A DNA stretch of 64,000 nt from Sunxiuqinia sp963678245 (GCA_965140765.1 OZ223308.1:186001-250000), one strand, 5' to 3'; numbered from the stretch's first letter, positions 9,325-18,554 are shown. Program-made: numbers and translations. The notes: generated by a model from the sequence alone, not told the origin.

Positions 9325-10380
9325 ATGAACTTATTTCCCACGCATATCAAGTATAATGGAAAGCTCACACCAATCAGTGATCTTCTCCAACGACAAATGT
9401 CTGCGCTCTCTGACTGGGAAACGCAATGGATGGGTTTTCTGCAAGAATGGTATAACCAAAACGATTACATTGAGGTCAACACGTCGGGTAGTACCGGAAC
9501 ACCAAAAACGATAAAGCTAAACAAGGATTTTGTGGCTGCGAGTGCCCAGCGTACGATCCAGTATTTCAACCTGAAAAAGAGCGACCGTATTTTACATTGT
9601 TTGCCTACGAGATACATCGCCGGAAAATTAATGGTCGTCCGCGCGTTACTTGGCGAACTTGACTTGCACATTGTTGATCCAACTACCGATTTTCAATTTC
9701 TGAAACAAAAGCATTTCAAATTTGCAGCCATGGTTCCAAAGCAGGTTCATAAATTGCTGATAAATAATCCCAATAGCTATCCGGAACGGAATTTGGAATT
9801 TTTGCTGATCGGAGGTTCTGCTGTTCCGCAATCATTAATTAATGAGCTACAAAGCGTTTCAACTCATTGCTACTCTAGCTACGCCATGACGGAAACTGCC
9901 ACACATATCGCTTTGCAAAAGCTCAATGGTAAAAACCAGGATCAATTTTACCATTGCTTAGACAATATAAAAGTGCAACTCTCGCCCGACAATTGCCTCG
10001 AAATTTTTATGCCCGGGCTCAATCAACAGCCAATAAAAACAAACGACTTGGCGGAGCTAGCAGACCAAAAGACGTTTCGAGTTCTAGGGCGAGCAGACAA
10101 CGTGATCATTTCCGGAGGTATCAAATTCTCACCCGAACAACTGGAGAGAAAACTAGAGCCTTTTATTTCCAGTGCTTTTTCTATCTCATCACTTCCACAT
10201 GAAACATTGGGACAACAACTTATTTTAATCGTTGAAGGTGAAGAAGATCAAAATCTGATCCATCAAATTCAAACGATTTGCAGTCAACAGCTTTCGAAAT
10301 ACGAGCAACCAAAAGAAATTCGTTTTATTAAAATATTCCCACGAACGGAGAATGGAAAAGTAATGCGAAAAGCATTATAA
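9325..10380 (+). CDS. menE: o-Succinylbenzoate-CoA ligase
   Basis: A short AMP-binding enzyme (351 residues from the ATG at 9325) that activates o-succinylbenzoate with CoA for MenB. The P-loop TSGSTGTPK, the adenylate motif SYAMTETATHIAL, LGRADNVIISGGIKFSP and the C-terminal PRTENGKVMRKAL with its catalytic Lys are all present. An alternative start at 9295 would overlap menC by 17 bases. It is the last men gene and is followed directly by a strong terminator hairpin. The length is short compared with Bacillus MenE but complete in motifs. Confidence 0.92.
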   Translation: MNLFPTHIKYNGKLTPISDLLQRQMSALSDWETQWMGFLQEWYNQNDYIEVNTSGSTGTPKTIKLNKDFVAASAQRTIQYFNLKKSDRILHCLPTRYIAGKLMVVRALLGELDLHIVDPTTDFQFLKQKHFKFAAMVPKQVHKLLINNPNSYPERNLEFLLIGGSAVPQSLINELQSVSTHCYSSYAMTETATHIALQKLNGKNQDQFYHCLDNIKVQLSPDNCLEIFMPGLNQQPIKTNDLAELADQKTFRVLGRADNVIISGGIKFSPEQLERKLEPFISSAFSISSLPHETLGQQLILIVEGEEDQNLIHQIQTICSQQLSKYEQPKEIRFIKIFPRTENGKVMRKAL

Positions 10381-10421
10381 AAAGAAAGAGTTACAAACAA
10401 GTTGCTTGTAACTCTTTCTTT
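10381..10421. terminator. Bidirectional terminator between menE and tRNA-Phe
   Basis: A perfect 16-bp stem (10381-10396 with 10406-10421) around a 9-base loop starts directly after the menE stop codon. The stem is AAAGAAAGAG-rich on one side and ends in CTTTCTTT, so it works as a terminator for menE and, read backwards, for the tRNA. Confidence 0.9.
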
Positions 10422-10428
10422 TTCAAGG

Positions 10429-10501
<73 letters not shown>

Positions 10502-10519
10502 TTTTGCGTTTAGCGGTGG

Positions 10520-10549
10520 CAAATATAAGGCAAAATATTTAACTACAAA
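10520..10549 (-). promoter_or_regulatory. Bacteroidota-type promoter for tRNA-Phe
   Basis: On the minus strand TTTG (10546-10549) and TATATTTG (10520-10527) are 18 bases apart, matching the phylum consensus TTTG-N17-23-TAnnTTTG. Transcription would begin a few bases before the tRNA 5' end. Confidence 0.75.
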
Positions 10550-10622
10550 ACAATTTTTTAGCGATATAGACTAAAAAAAATGAAGCTCATCCAGAACCTT
10601 TTCTTTTTCATGGATTTATCAA

Positions 10623-10652
10623 TTGAAAATCCACTTACGTTTTTTACTTTTG
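10623..10652 (+). promoter_or_regulatory. Bacteroidota-type promoter for the M16 peptidase gene
   Basis: TTG at 10623-10625 and TACTTTTG at 10645-10652 are separated by 19 bases. The box ends 20 bases before the GTG start of the peptidase gene. Confidence 0.75.
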
Positions 10653-10672
10653 CACTCCAAATTTAAGCGAAC

Positions 10673-11893
10673 GTGAAAATAAATACCCATATATTTCCTA
10701 ATGGCATTCGATTGATTCACCAACAAGTTGAATCTCCTGCAGCTCATTTTGGCATCATTTTAAATACCGGTTCCCGGGATGAACTACCCGAAGAGCAGGG
10801 AATCGCTCATTTTATTGAGCATGTCATTTTCAAGGGAACTAAAAAACGTAAAGCTTACCACATCATTAGCCGGATTGAAGATGTTGGTGGTGAAATAAAC
10901 GCTTACACATCGAAAGAAGAAACGGCGGTTTATGCTTCATTTTTGAACAAATACTACGACCGAAGCATGGAACTTATAAGCGATATCATTACGAACAGCA
11001 CTTTCCCTGCAAAAGAGTTGGAGCGTGAAAAAGAAGTTGTTTTGGAGGAAATCAATTCTTATAAAGACAGCCCCAGCGAACTAATTTTTGATGACTTTGA
11101 TGAGCTATTGTTTGACGGGCATCCCATTGCTCGTAACATTTTGGGAACTCCAACGCACGTCAAATCATTTAAACAGGACGATATTTTTCGTTTTTTGCAG
11201 AGCAACTACCATACCAATGAAATGGTTCTGGCCTCGGTGGGTAATATCTCTTTTGAAAAATTTCTGGCGATGGCTGACAAATATTTCGCTCAAATTCCGA
11301 TACGCTTTCGTAAAGAAAAAAGACTACTTTTTGACCATTACACTCCGGGAGTTAAACAAGTAAAGCGCGATACATTTCAATCCCACTGTGTAATTGGAAA
11401 TATTGCATACAATGCACAAGACGAGAAGCGTATGGGCATGGTTTTACTCAATAATATTTTAGGTGGACAATCGATGAATTCGCGACTAAACCTAACCCTG
11501 CGCGAGCGGCACGGAATGGCTTATAACGTAGAATCCAGCTATACGGCTTATTCCGACACCGGCCAATTTAATGTTTACTTTGGAACAGAACACGAGAATT
11601 TAGATCGTGCATTAAAGTTGGTTCATAAAGAATTTCGTTTACTGAAGAACAAAAAGCTGGGAACGCTACAGCTAAGCAAAGCAAAAAAACAGTTGATTGG
11701 CCAAATCGCCTTGTCAAGCGAAAATCGCGATGACTTAATGCTCACACTTGGGAAAAGCTTCTTGCTGTACAACAAAGTGGACAGTCTACCCAAGATCTAT
11801 CAAAAGATTGAAGCCATTACAGAAACACAGCTTTGGGAGATTGCCAATGAAATTTTTGATGAGAACCGTCTAAGTATCTTAACCTACGAATAA
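10673..11893 (+). CDS. M16-family zinc metallopeptidase (processing-peptidase-like)
   Basis: A 406-residue protein with a GTG start. The inverted zinc motif HFIEH (HxxEH) lies near residue 46 in AHFIEHVIFKGTKKR, and the third ligand is expected in the EREKEVVLEEI helix. The C-terminal half, with LRERHGMAYNVESSYTAY, is the second M16 domain that binds substrate. It resembles the small single-chain bacterial peptidases related to mitochondrial processing peptidase (PqqL/YmxG type). No signal peptide is visible, so a cytoplasmic site is likely. Its stop shares one base with the next start (TAATG), suggesting coupled translation with the O-methyltransferase. Substrate unknown. Confidence 0.88.
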   Translation: MKINTHIFPNGIRLIHQQVESPAAHFGIILNTGSRDELPEEQGIAHFIEHVIFKGTKKRKAYHIISRIEDVGGEINAYTSKEETAVYASFLNKYYDRSMELISDIITNSTFPAKELEREKEVVLEEINSYKDSPSELIFDDFDELLFDGHPIARNILGTPTHVKSFKQDDIFRFLQSNYHTNEMVLASVGNISFEKFLAMADKYFAQIPIRFRKEKRLLFDHYTPGVKQVKRDTFQSHCVIGNIAYNAQDEKRMGMVLLNNILGGQSMNSRLNLTLRERHGMAYNVESSYTAYSDTGQFNVYFGTEHENLDRALKLVHKEFRLLKNKKLGTLQLSKAKKQLIGQIALSSENRDDLMLTLGKSFLLYNKVDSLPKIYQKIEAITETQLWEIANEIFDENRLSILTYE

Positions 11894-12531
11894 TGGAAAT
11901 CGATCTGAAATTGGACAAATATATTCTGGCTCATATTGATGAGGAAGATCCGGTACTAACCGAATTGGAACGCGACACCTTCTTGAATGTACTCCAACCA
12001 CGTATGCTCTCCGGACATTTGCAAGGCACTATTCTGAAAATGCTTAGCCAGTTGCTTCATCCTAAACAAATATTGGAAATTGGTACTTTTACCGGCTACT
12101 CCGCTATTTGCCTGGCAAAAGGATTAGCTGAGGGTGGGCAACTACATACTATCGAAATCAATGATGAGTTGGAAAGCATGGCTTTAAGGTACTTTCAAAA
12201 AGCCGGGCTGGCGACTAAAATCATCCAACATATTGGCGATGCTGAAACCGTGATCCCATCACTTAACGAACAATTTGATTTGGTATTTATTGATGGTAAT
12301 AAACGGGAATATTCCAGCTATTTTGATTTAGTAATCGATAAAGTACCGTCGGGAGGACTGATCATCGCCGATAATATTTTGTGGAGTGGAAAAGTTACGG
12401 AACAACCAGATCCCAATGATGAACAAACGATTGCCATTCTTGAATTCAATCAAAAAGTAAAGAATGATCCACGGGTTAGCCAAACTATCATCCCATTGCG
12501 AGATGGCTTAACGCTGATTCGGAAGAGCTAA
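11893..12531 (+). CDS. SAM-dependent O-methyltransferase (family 3, CCoAOMT-like)
   Basis: A 212-residue class I methyltransferase. Motif I is ILEIGTFTGYSAICLAKGL near residues 57-75, with the acidic ribose-binding residue in HTIEIND and the post-II strand FDLVFIDGNKREY, whose Asp would bind a divalent metal in this family. IIADNILWSGKV is a further family mark. It overlaps the M16 peptidase gene by one base. The acceptor is not predictable. In related bacteria such genes are annotated as putative catechol-type O-methyltransferases. Confidence 0.87.
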   Translation: MEIDLKLDKYILAHIDEEDPVLTELERDTFLNVLQPRMLSGHLQGTILKMLSQLLHPKQILEIGTFTGYSAICLAKGLAEGGQLHTIEINDELESMALRYFQKAGLATKIIQHIGDAETVIPSLNEQFDLVFIDGNKREYSSYFDLVIDKVPSGGLIIADNILWSGKVTEQPDPNDEQTIAILEFNQKVKNDPRVSQTIIPLRDGLTLIRKS

Positions 12532-12571
12532 TCCTAAAAACCTGGCTGATCATTTTTCAAAAACAATGCGA

Positions 12572-14002
12572 TTAAGACATCGTTTTTAGTGACTGAATAA
12601 AGTATTTCTTGGCCTTTGCTGATTTCACATTGGCTCCGGGACCATTGATACAACCTCCCTCACAAGCCATTACTTCGTAAAACTGAGAATTGTTTTTCCC
12701 TTTCGCCATCAATTGAAGTTGTTTGACAGCCTTTTTGTCAATGCCATCAATCTGCTCATACGAAAAGTCTGCCACTTGCTTTTCGGCTAAAACAGCTTTC
12801 AGAACTCCCCCACTCTGTGCGAAACCACGAGATTCAAGCGTGTAACTATCCAAATTGGCAGCGTCCATTTTGTCGGGCTGAATTTCCATACCTTCCATGA
12901 TAGCATCCAACTCCTCAAAACTCAACACAAAATCCACCGAGCCCAAATCACGAGCCTCCTTGCGTTTAGCTACACAGGGCCCTACAAAAACCAGTTTTGC
13001 TTCCGGATATTTCTCGCGCAACTCTTCAGCGGTATAAGCCATTGGAGATGGCGTGTGCGACACATGAGGTTCCAATCCAGGAACGTGTTTGCGAACTGTC
13101 TCAACATAGGAAGGACAGCAAGAGGTGGTCATAAACGATTCATTTTGCTCCAGTTTTTCTTTCAATTCCTCCGCCTCATGACGAGCCGTCTTTTCGGCTC
13201 CACGCGCTACTTCAACCACTTCGCTAAAACCAATTTCCTGAATAGCAGCCAATACCTGCCCCGGTGCTTCCTGATACTGAGCCATAATAGCCGGAGCAAC
13301 CATGGCAATGACCTGTTGCTTTTGCTCAATCGCCTTCAAAACATCAACAATGGCCGACAATTCGAAAATGGCACCAAAAGGGCAAGCTGTAATACACTTT
13401 CCACAATAGATACACTTGTCCTCGTCAATCTGCTCAATACCATTTTCATTTTTACTGATGGCACTAACCGGGCAGGCCTCTTCGCAAGGAATAGGAATAT
13501 AAACAATGGCGTGGTATGGACATGCCTTTTGACAAAGGCCACAGTTTACGCATTCATCTACCTTAATCTCCGTTTGACCTGTTGGAGTAAAGCGAATCGC
13601 ATTCTTTGGGCAATTCATTACGCATGGGCTTGCCACACAACCACGGCACAAATTGGTAACCACGTAATTTGCCTGAACGCAAGAGGTACAGGCTTCATCA
13701 ACCACCGTTAAAATATTATTTGACAGTTTTTCACGCGACAACGCTTTCTCTGCGTAGTTATTTAGTCGATATGAGTCGATATCTCCCTCCGGAACCTCAA
13801 AGCCCAAAAGCGGTAGCATTTTATAGCGGGTAATTGCACGTTCTTTATAAATACAACAACGCCCACGGGCTTCCCTGCTTTTCGGATATAGCTCCACCGG
13901 CATCTCATCGATTTTGGAACTTAACTCATTCTTTTTAAACAACTTTACCAGCCTCGCCATCAATTCGTGTCGAATGATCATTACATTGTTTATATACGCC
14001 AT
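12572..14002 (-). CDS. Monomeric [FeFe] hydrogenase, group B-like
   Basis: A cytoplasmic iron hydrogenase of 476 residues. The start at 14002 has a good GAAGGA ribosome site. A TTG 27 bases upstream lies inside the -7 promoter box. The N-terminal half holds several Cys clusters for 4Fe-4S centres, for example CVNCGLCQKACP and CIYCGKCITACP. The H-domain has L1 TSCCPSY, L2 VGPCVAKRKEA and L3 MACEGGCINGPG, so all four H-cluster cysteines and the neighbouring proton-transfer Cys are present. The Met usual in L2 (MPC) is Gly, which fits group B rather than group A. It likely exchanges electrons with ferredoxin. Maturases HydE, HydF and HydG are not in the window. Confidence 0.87.
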   Translation of the reverse strand: MAYINNVMIIRHELMARLVKLFKKNELSSKIDEMPVELYPKSREARGRCCIYKERAITRYKMLPLLGFEVPEGDIDSYRLNNYAEKALSREKLSNNILTVVDEACTSCVQANYVVTNLCRGCVASPCVMNCPKNAIRFTPTGQTEIKVDECVNCGLCQKACPYHAIVYIPIPCEEACPVSAISKNENGIEQIDEDKCIYCGKCITACPFGAIFELSAIVDVLKAIEQKQQVIAMVAPAIMAQYQEAPGQVLAAIQEIGFSEVVEVARGAEKTARHEAEELKEKLEQNESFMTTSCCPSYVETVRKHVPGLEPHVSHTPSPMAYTAEELREKYPEAKLVFVGPCVAKRKEARDLGSVDFVLSFEELDAIMEGMEIQPDKMDAANLDSYTLESRGFAQSGGVLKAVLAEKQVADFSYEQIDGIDKKAVKQLQLMAKGKNNSQFYEVMACEGGCINGPGANVKSAKAKKYFIQSLKTMS

Positions 14003-14026
14003 GTCCTTCGTTTTTAATGCAGGCCG

Positions 14027-14060
14027 CAAATGTAGATATTTTTCATGTTGTAGAACATGA
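14027..14060 (-). promoter_or_regulatory. hydrogenase promoter with candidate operator
   Basis: On the minus strand TACATTTG (14027-14034) matches the -7 box. No TTG lies at the right distance upstream. Instead, an 18-base palindrome TCATGTTGTAGAACATGA (arms 14043-14049 and 14054-14060) covers the -33 position. This placing suggests a regulator-binding site, activator or repressor. Confidence 0.55.
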
Positions 14061-14450
14061 TTTCAACATTTAATTCACCCCAACTCAGAATTTAGGAACA
14101 TTCTAAATAGGAAAATAAAAAGCAAAAAAAGACTCATACATCATTCATATACAACACCTAAAAACGAACACAAACCCAAGCCACAAGTTTAAACTCTCTT
14201 TCAACATCAACCAACAACCGATTAGCTTCGTCAAGAAGTCATCACAGCTATCAATGAAGTTGATAGAATTGAGTTAGGGCTGTTTTTCAACTCCTTCTGG
14301 CAAGGAATACGAAATAACATATTCACAATTTAAAGGATCGAATTTTTTGCCGTTTGAAAGAAGTTGTAAGCCTTTAACGACGACAAATACTCTATGTACA
14401 GCTGATGAAACCAAACACCATACTGCAATACGCGAATACTATCGTTACAC
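14061..14450. other. Gene-poor interval between hydrogenase and leuS
   Basis: I find no convincing gene here. It contains a perfect 7-bp hairpin (CTATCAA/TTGATAG, 14248-14266) and a few weaker inverted repeats. A minus-strand frame from 14438 to 14274 stays open for 54 codons but has no ATG, so it may be chance or a gene remnant. Confidence 0.5.
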
Positions 14451-14484
14451 AAAAAAAGATACCATCTTCTGGAAAGATGGCATC
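14451..14484 (-). terminator. leuS terminator
   Basis: An 11-bp stem with one mismatch (14458-14468 with 14474-14484, loop of 5) is followed on the minus strand by seven T residues (14457-14451), about 70 bases after the leuS stop. Confidence 0.88.
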
Positions 14485-14553
14485 CTTTTAACACAGTTCA
14501 AAATATCATTTTACCAAACAGGTGTCCTCAATTATTTCAATTGAAATCCTACA

Positions 14554-17205
14554 TCAGATAACAATATTAATAATCTTTTTAGTAACGTAAATTACTTTTT
14601 TAGGAGTTTTCCCGTCCAACCATTTCTGAGCCAGCTCATGCTCCAACACTGATTTTTCAACCTCGTTTCGAGGCATATCCAGTGGCAATTCGATTTTAAA
14701 ACGCATTTTACCATTGAATGAAACCGGGTACTCGTGACTATCTTCCACCAGCAGGCTTTCGTCGGCTACAGGCCATGGTTCGTATGCCAGCGTTTTTTCA
14801 TTGCCATACATACTCCAAAGCTCTTCGGCAAGATGTGGGGCGTATGGCGCCAAAATAGTTGCAAAAGTTTCCGCTGTTGCTTTGGTCACTTTGCCTTTTT
14901 TAATCGCCAGATTGTTGAAAACCATCAATGCAGAAATACCAGTATTGAATTTAAGGTTCTCAATATCGTCGCCCACCTTTATAATGGTTCGCTGCAATAA
15001 CTTCAGGACTTCCTTATCTTCCTCTCCATCCACAATATGATCAGGATTCGCGAAGAAACGGTGCGCACGACTTAGAAATCCAAACACCCCTTTTACTCCG
15101 TTTTCAGCCCACGGTTTGGTGTCATCCAGTGGTCCCATAAACATTTCGTATAGTCGAAGAGCATCAGCTCCATATTTTTCAACCACATCATCCGGATTGA
15201 TCACATTTTTCAACGACTTGGACATTTTAGCAACAATCTGCCGCAATTCTTCTCCGGTTTGAGTATGAAAATACTGGCCATCTTTTTCTTCCACCAAGTC
15301 GGAGGTAACTTTAGCTCCGGTTTGTGTTTCGTATGCAAAAGCTAGAATCATTCCCTGATTGAACAGTTTTTTGAAGGGCTCATCAGTTGAAACCACCCCC
15401 AAATCGAACAGTACTTTGTGCCAAAAACGAGAATACAACAAATGAAGTACGGCGTGTTCGGCACCTCCAATGTACAAGTCAACAGGCATCCAGTAGTTTT
15501 CCAGTTTGGGATCAAAAATCTGTTCGTCGTTTTTCGGATCGATATAGCGTAGGAAATACCAGCATGAACCTGCCCATTGCGGCATCGTATTTGTCTCGCG
15601 GCGGCCTTTACGCCCATTTTCATCCACCACGGTCAGCCAGTCTCCGGCATTTGCCAACGGTGATTCACCACCATCTCCCGGTTCAAATTTTTCCATGTCG
15701 GGCAAAGTTACCGGCAGATCATCTTCTACAACCGTTACCTCACCATCTTCCCAGTGAATAACGGGGAATGGCTCACCCCAATAACGCTGACGACTAAATA
15801 GCCAATCGCGCAGTTTGAAGTTGGTTGTAGCACTTCCGATGCCTTTCTCTTCAAGCCAGCTGGTTACTTTCGCAATACCATCCTTTTTGCTCAGTCCATT
15901 TATATCCAGCCCGGTTTTATCGCTCGATGAGTTAATGTAAGCCCCATCTTCAGTCCAGCAAGCTTTTCCTGCGAATACTTTTTCGCGAGTCTCTTCGTCT
16001 GCTTCTTTCGGATCAAGAATACAGGTGATAGGGATTTCAAATTTTTCGGCAAACTCAAAGTCGCGCGTATCGTGTGCCGGAACTGCCATAATAGCTCCTG
16101 TTCCATAGCCCATCAATACATAGTCGGCTACCCAAATCGGCACTTGCGTTCCGGTTACCGGATTAATTGCATAGCGTCCGGTAAACACGCCCGTTTTTTC
16201 TTTAGCCAATTCCGTTCGGTCTAAGTCCGATTTTAAAGAAGCGACCTGTGAATATCTTTTAACTTCCTCTTTTTTCTCATCAACAACCAACGCATCCAAC
16301 ATTGAATGCTCCGGAGAAACCACCATGTATGTTGCTCCAAATAAAGTATCCGGACGAGTCGTATAAACACGTAAGCTTTCTGCCAATCCCTCAACAGCAA
16401 AATCAACCTCTGCTCCGATGGATTTACCAATCCAGTTTTTCTGCATATCTTTTACGCCTTCAGGCCAATCCAAATCATCCAGGCCTTCGAGTAAACGCTG
16501 CGCATAATGTGGGATACGAAGCAACCACTGTTTCAGATTCTTGCGGATCACTTTGTTTCCACATTTCTCATGCGAACCATCAGTTAAAACTTCCTCGTTG
16601 GCACAAACCGTTTTACAGTTTTCGCACCACCAAACCTGAGCGTTGTCGTAATATGCCAAACGCTTTTTACCTATGTATTCTTTTACGGCAGCATCTCCTT
16701 CAACCTTCACTTCTTCAGGAATTGGCAATTCACCGATTGGGCGACCTTTTCCATGCTCGTAATCAAACCAGGTATTATACAGTTTTGTGAAAATCCACTG
16801 TGTCCATTTGAAGTATTTGGGGTCAGTTGTATTAATCTCACGATCCCAATCATAACTCAAGCCGAGTGTTTTAATCTGTCGACGGAAATTGTCACAGTTT
16901 TTCTGCGTAGTAACTGCCGGGTGTGTGCCTGTTTGAATGGCATACTGCTCAGCCGGTAATCCAAAAGCATCCCACCCCATCGGATGCAGCACATTGAATC
17001 CCTTCATCCGCTTGTAACGGCTGATAATATCAGTAGCTGTATAGCCCTCGGGATGTCCCACATGCAATCCTGCTCCTGATGGATAGGGAAACATGTCGAG
17101 AATATAATATTTAGGTTTTGTAAGATCGTTTGGAGTTTTGAAAGTCTTATTCTCCTCCCAGTAGGCTTGCCATTTTGGCTCAATTTCCCCGAATTTGTAT
17201 TCCAT
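14554..17205 (-). CDS. leuS: Leucyl-tRNA synthetase
   Basis: A class I synthetase of 883 residues, full length for the bacterial enzyme, which charges tRNA-Leu. The HIGH signature appears as HVGH in PYPSGAGLHVGHPEGYTATD. The editing domain is in the middle (VYTTRPDTLFGATYMVVSPEH), and the KMSKS loop is KMSKSLKNVINPDD. The anticodon-binding domain and the C-terminal tail complete it. It is monocistronic, with its own TATCTTTG box upstream and a terminator downstream. Confidence 0.97.
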   Translation of the reverse strand: MEYKFGEIEPKWQAYWEENKTFKTPNDLTKPKYYILDMFPYPSGAGLHVGHPEGYTATDIISRYKRMKGFNVLHPMGWDAFGLPAEQYAIQTGTHPAVTTQKNCDNFRRQIKTLGLSYDWDREINTTDPKYFKWTQWIFTKLYNTWFDYEHGKGRPIGELPIPEEVKVEGDAAVKEYIGKKRLAYYDNAQVWWCENCKTVCANEEVLTDGSHEKCGNKVIRKNLKQWLLRIPHYAQRLLEGLDDLDWPEGVKDMQKNWIGKSIGAEVDFAVEGLAESLRVYTTRPDTLFGATYMVVSPEHSMLDALVVDEKKEEVKRYSQVASLKSDLDRTELAKEKTGVFTGRYAINPVTGTQVPIWVADYVLMGYGTGAIMAVPAHDTRDFEFAEKFEIPITCILDPKEADEETREKVFAGKACWTEDGAYINSSSDKTGLDINGLSKKDGIAKVTSWLEEKGIGSATTNFKLRDWLFSRQRYWGEPFPVIHWEDGEVTVVEDDLPVTLPDMEKFEPGDGGESPLANAGDWLTVVDENGRKGRRETNTMPQWAGSCWYFLRYIDPKNDEQIFDPKLENYWMPVDLYIGGAEHAVLHLLYSRFWHKVLFDLGVVSTDEPFKKLFNQGMILAFAYETQTGAKVTSDLVEEKDGQYFHTQTGEELRQIVAKMSKSLKNVINPDDVVEKYGADALRLYEMFMGPLDDTKPWAENGVKGVFGFLSRAHRFFANPDHIVDGEEDKEVLKLLQRTIIKVGDDIENLKFNTGISALMVFNNLAIKKGKVTKATAETFATILAPYAPHLAEELWSMYGNEKTLAYEPWPVADESLLVEDSHEYPVSFNGKMRFKIELPLDMPRNEVEKSVLEHELAQKWLDGKTPKKVIYVTKKIINIVI

Positions 17206-17241
17206 CGTATTGACTGATTAAAAGCATTTTCAATTGAGGCG

Positions 17242-17249
17242 CAAAGATA
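17242..17249 (-). promoter_or_regulatory. -7 box for leuS
   Basis: TATCTTTG on the minus strand, 36 bases before the leuS ATG. No clear -33 partner was seen. Confidence 0.5.
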
Positions 17250-17347
17250 GGAAAAAGTGCGGAGAGTTCATGATTAATAGGAAATCCGTATTGGAAGTGA
17301 AAAATTTGGAATCGATAACAGAACATCCCTTCAGGTTTATCTGGAAA

Positions 17348-17390
17348 TGAAAATAGGATATCCGAAATTATTTCGGATATCCTATTTTCA
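17348..17390 (-). terminator. ald terminator
   Basis: A perfect 20-bp inverted repeat (17348-17367 with 17371-17390) with a 3-base loop lies just after the ald stop. Stem ends are A/T rich. The long perfect stem is unusual for the window. Confidence 0.82.
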
Positions 17391-17407
17391 CCTATAATTA
17401 TCTTTTC

Positions 17408-18520
17408 TTACAAGACAGAATCAACAGCAACATATGGCAAGTCGAAAGCATCGGAAACACCCTTGTAAACCACTTTACCTTCCACAACGTTCAATCCTTT
17501 GCGCAACGGACCATTTTCTTTACACGCAAGTTTCCAGCCTTTATTGGCTAGCTCAATCGCATTTGGCAGGGTTGCATTAGTCAATGCAAGAGTTGATGTG
17601 CGCGGCACCGCTCCCGGCATATTTGCCACACAGTAATGAATTACATCGTCAATCACAAAGTTTGGGTTGTCGTGCGTTGTTGGTGTGGTTGTTTCGAAAC
17701 AGCCACCTTGATCAACAGCTACATCAACCATTACAGTTCCTGGGCGCATTGTTGCCAACATGTCGCGAGTTATTAATTTTGGTGCTTTTGTTCCAGGAAT
17801 CAAAACCGCTCCAACTATCAAAATGTGTGACTGTACCATTTCGCGAATATTAAACTCGTTGCTCATCATGGTTTTCACATTCGCCGGCATTATATCATCC
17901 AGGTAACGAAGACGTTTTAGGCTAACATCCATAATGGTTACATCAGCGCCCAAACCGGCTGCCATCTTTGCAGCTTCAGTTCCTACTATGCCACCTCCAA
18001 TAATCAGCACCTTGGCAGGAGTAACTCCGGGAACTCCACCAAGCAGAACGCCATATCCACCATAGGTTTTCTCTAAATACTTGGCCCCTTCCTGTACCGA
18101 CATGCGGCCTGCCACTTCCGACATGGGGATCAACAAAGGCAGGGAGCGATCGTCCAACTCTACGGTTTCGTATGCCAAACATACTGCTTCACGGTCAATC
18201 ATCGCCTGTGTCAAGGCTTCCGAAGATGCAAAATGGAAATAAGTATAAAGAATCTGCCCTTTTCGAATCAGCTTATACTCTGGTTCAATGGGCTCTTTCA
18301 CCTTGATAATCATTTCAGCCACTGCATAAACTTCTTCAATGGATGGAAGTAGCTTAGCTCCTGCAAACATATAATCCTCATCAGTAAAACCACTGCCCAT
18401 ACCAGCCGAAGCCTGAACATATACTTCATGCCCGTTTTTCACCATTTCAGCGGTTCCTGCAGGAGTGAGCGCGACTCTATTCTCGTTATTCTTAATCTCT
18501 TTGGGTACTCCAACTATCAT
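17408..18520 (-). CDS. ald: Alanine dehydrogenase
   Basis: An NAD-dependent enzyme of 370 residues that interconverts alanine with pyruvate and ammonia. The N-terminus GVPKEIKNNENRVALTP holds the pyruvate-contacting R15. The catalytic Lys and His are K75 (KVKEP) and H96 (YFHFA), at the same numbers as in the Mycobacterium enzyme. The dinucleotide fold is around VLIIGGGIVGTEAAKMA, and the catalytic Asp lies in DVAVDQGGCFE. HYCVANMPGAVPRTST is a further ALD mark. A second, altered member of this family lies at 58473-59681. Confidence 0.95.
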   Translation of the reverse strand: MIVGVPKEIKNNENRVALTPAGTAEMVKNGHEVYVQASAGMGSGFTDEDYMFAGAKLLPSIEEVYAVAEMIIKVKEPIEPEYKLIRKGQILYTYFHFASSEALTQAMIDREAVCLAYETVELDDRSLPLLIPMSEVAGRMSVQEGAKYLEKTYGGYGVLLGGVPGVTPAKVLIIGGGIVGTEAAKMAAGLGADVTIMDVSLKRLRYLDDIMPANVKTMMSNEFNIREMVQSHILIVGAVLIPGTKAPKLITRDMLATMRPGTVMVDVAVDQGGCFETTTPTTHDNPNFVIDDVIHYCVANMPGAVPRTSTLALTNATLPNAIELANKGWKLACKENGPLRKGLNVVEGKVVYKGVSDAFDLPYVAVDSVL

Positions 18521-18554
18521 CTTATTGTTATTTTAATATGAGTTTCTAATAATT

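Noticed and set aside
14274..14438. Minus-strand frame of 54 codons as a gene
   Set aside because: No ATG or well-placed GTG/TTG with a ribosome site, and an open stretch of this size can occur by chance in six frames.
14347..14544. 65-codon plus-strand frame in the leuS-hydrogenase gap
   Set aside because: It runs through the leuS terminator hairpin, has no promoter or ribosome site and no protein-like pattern.
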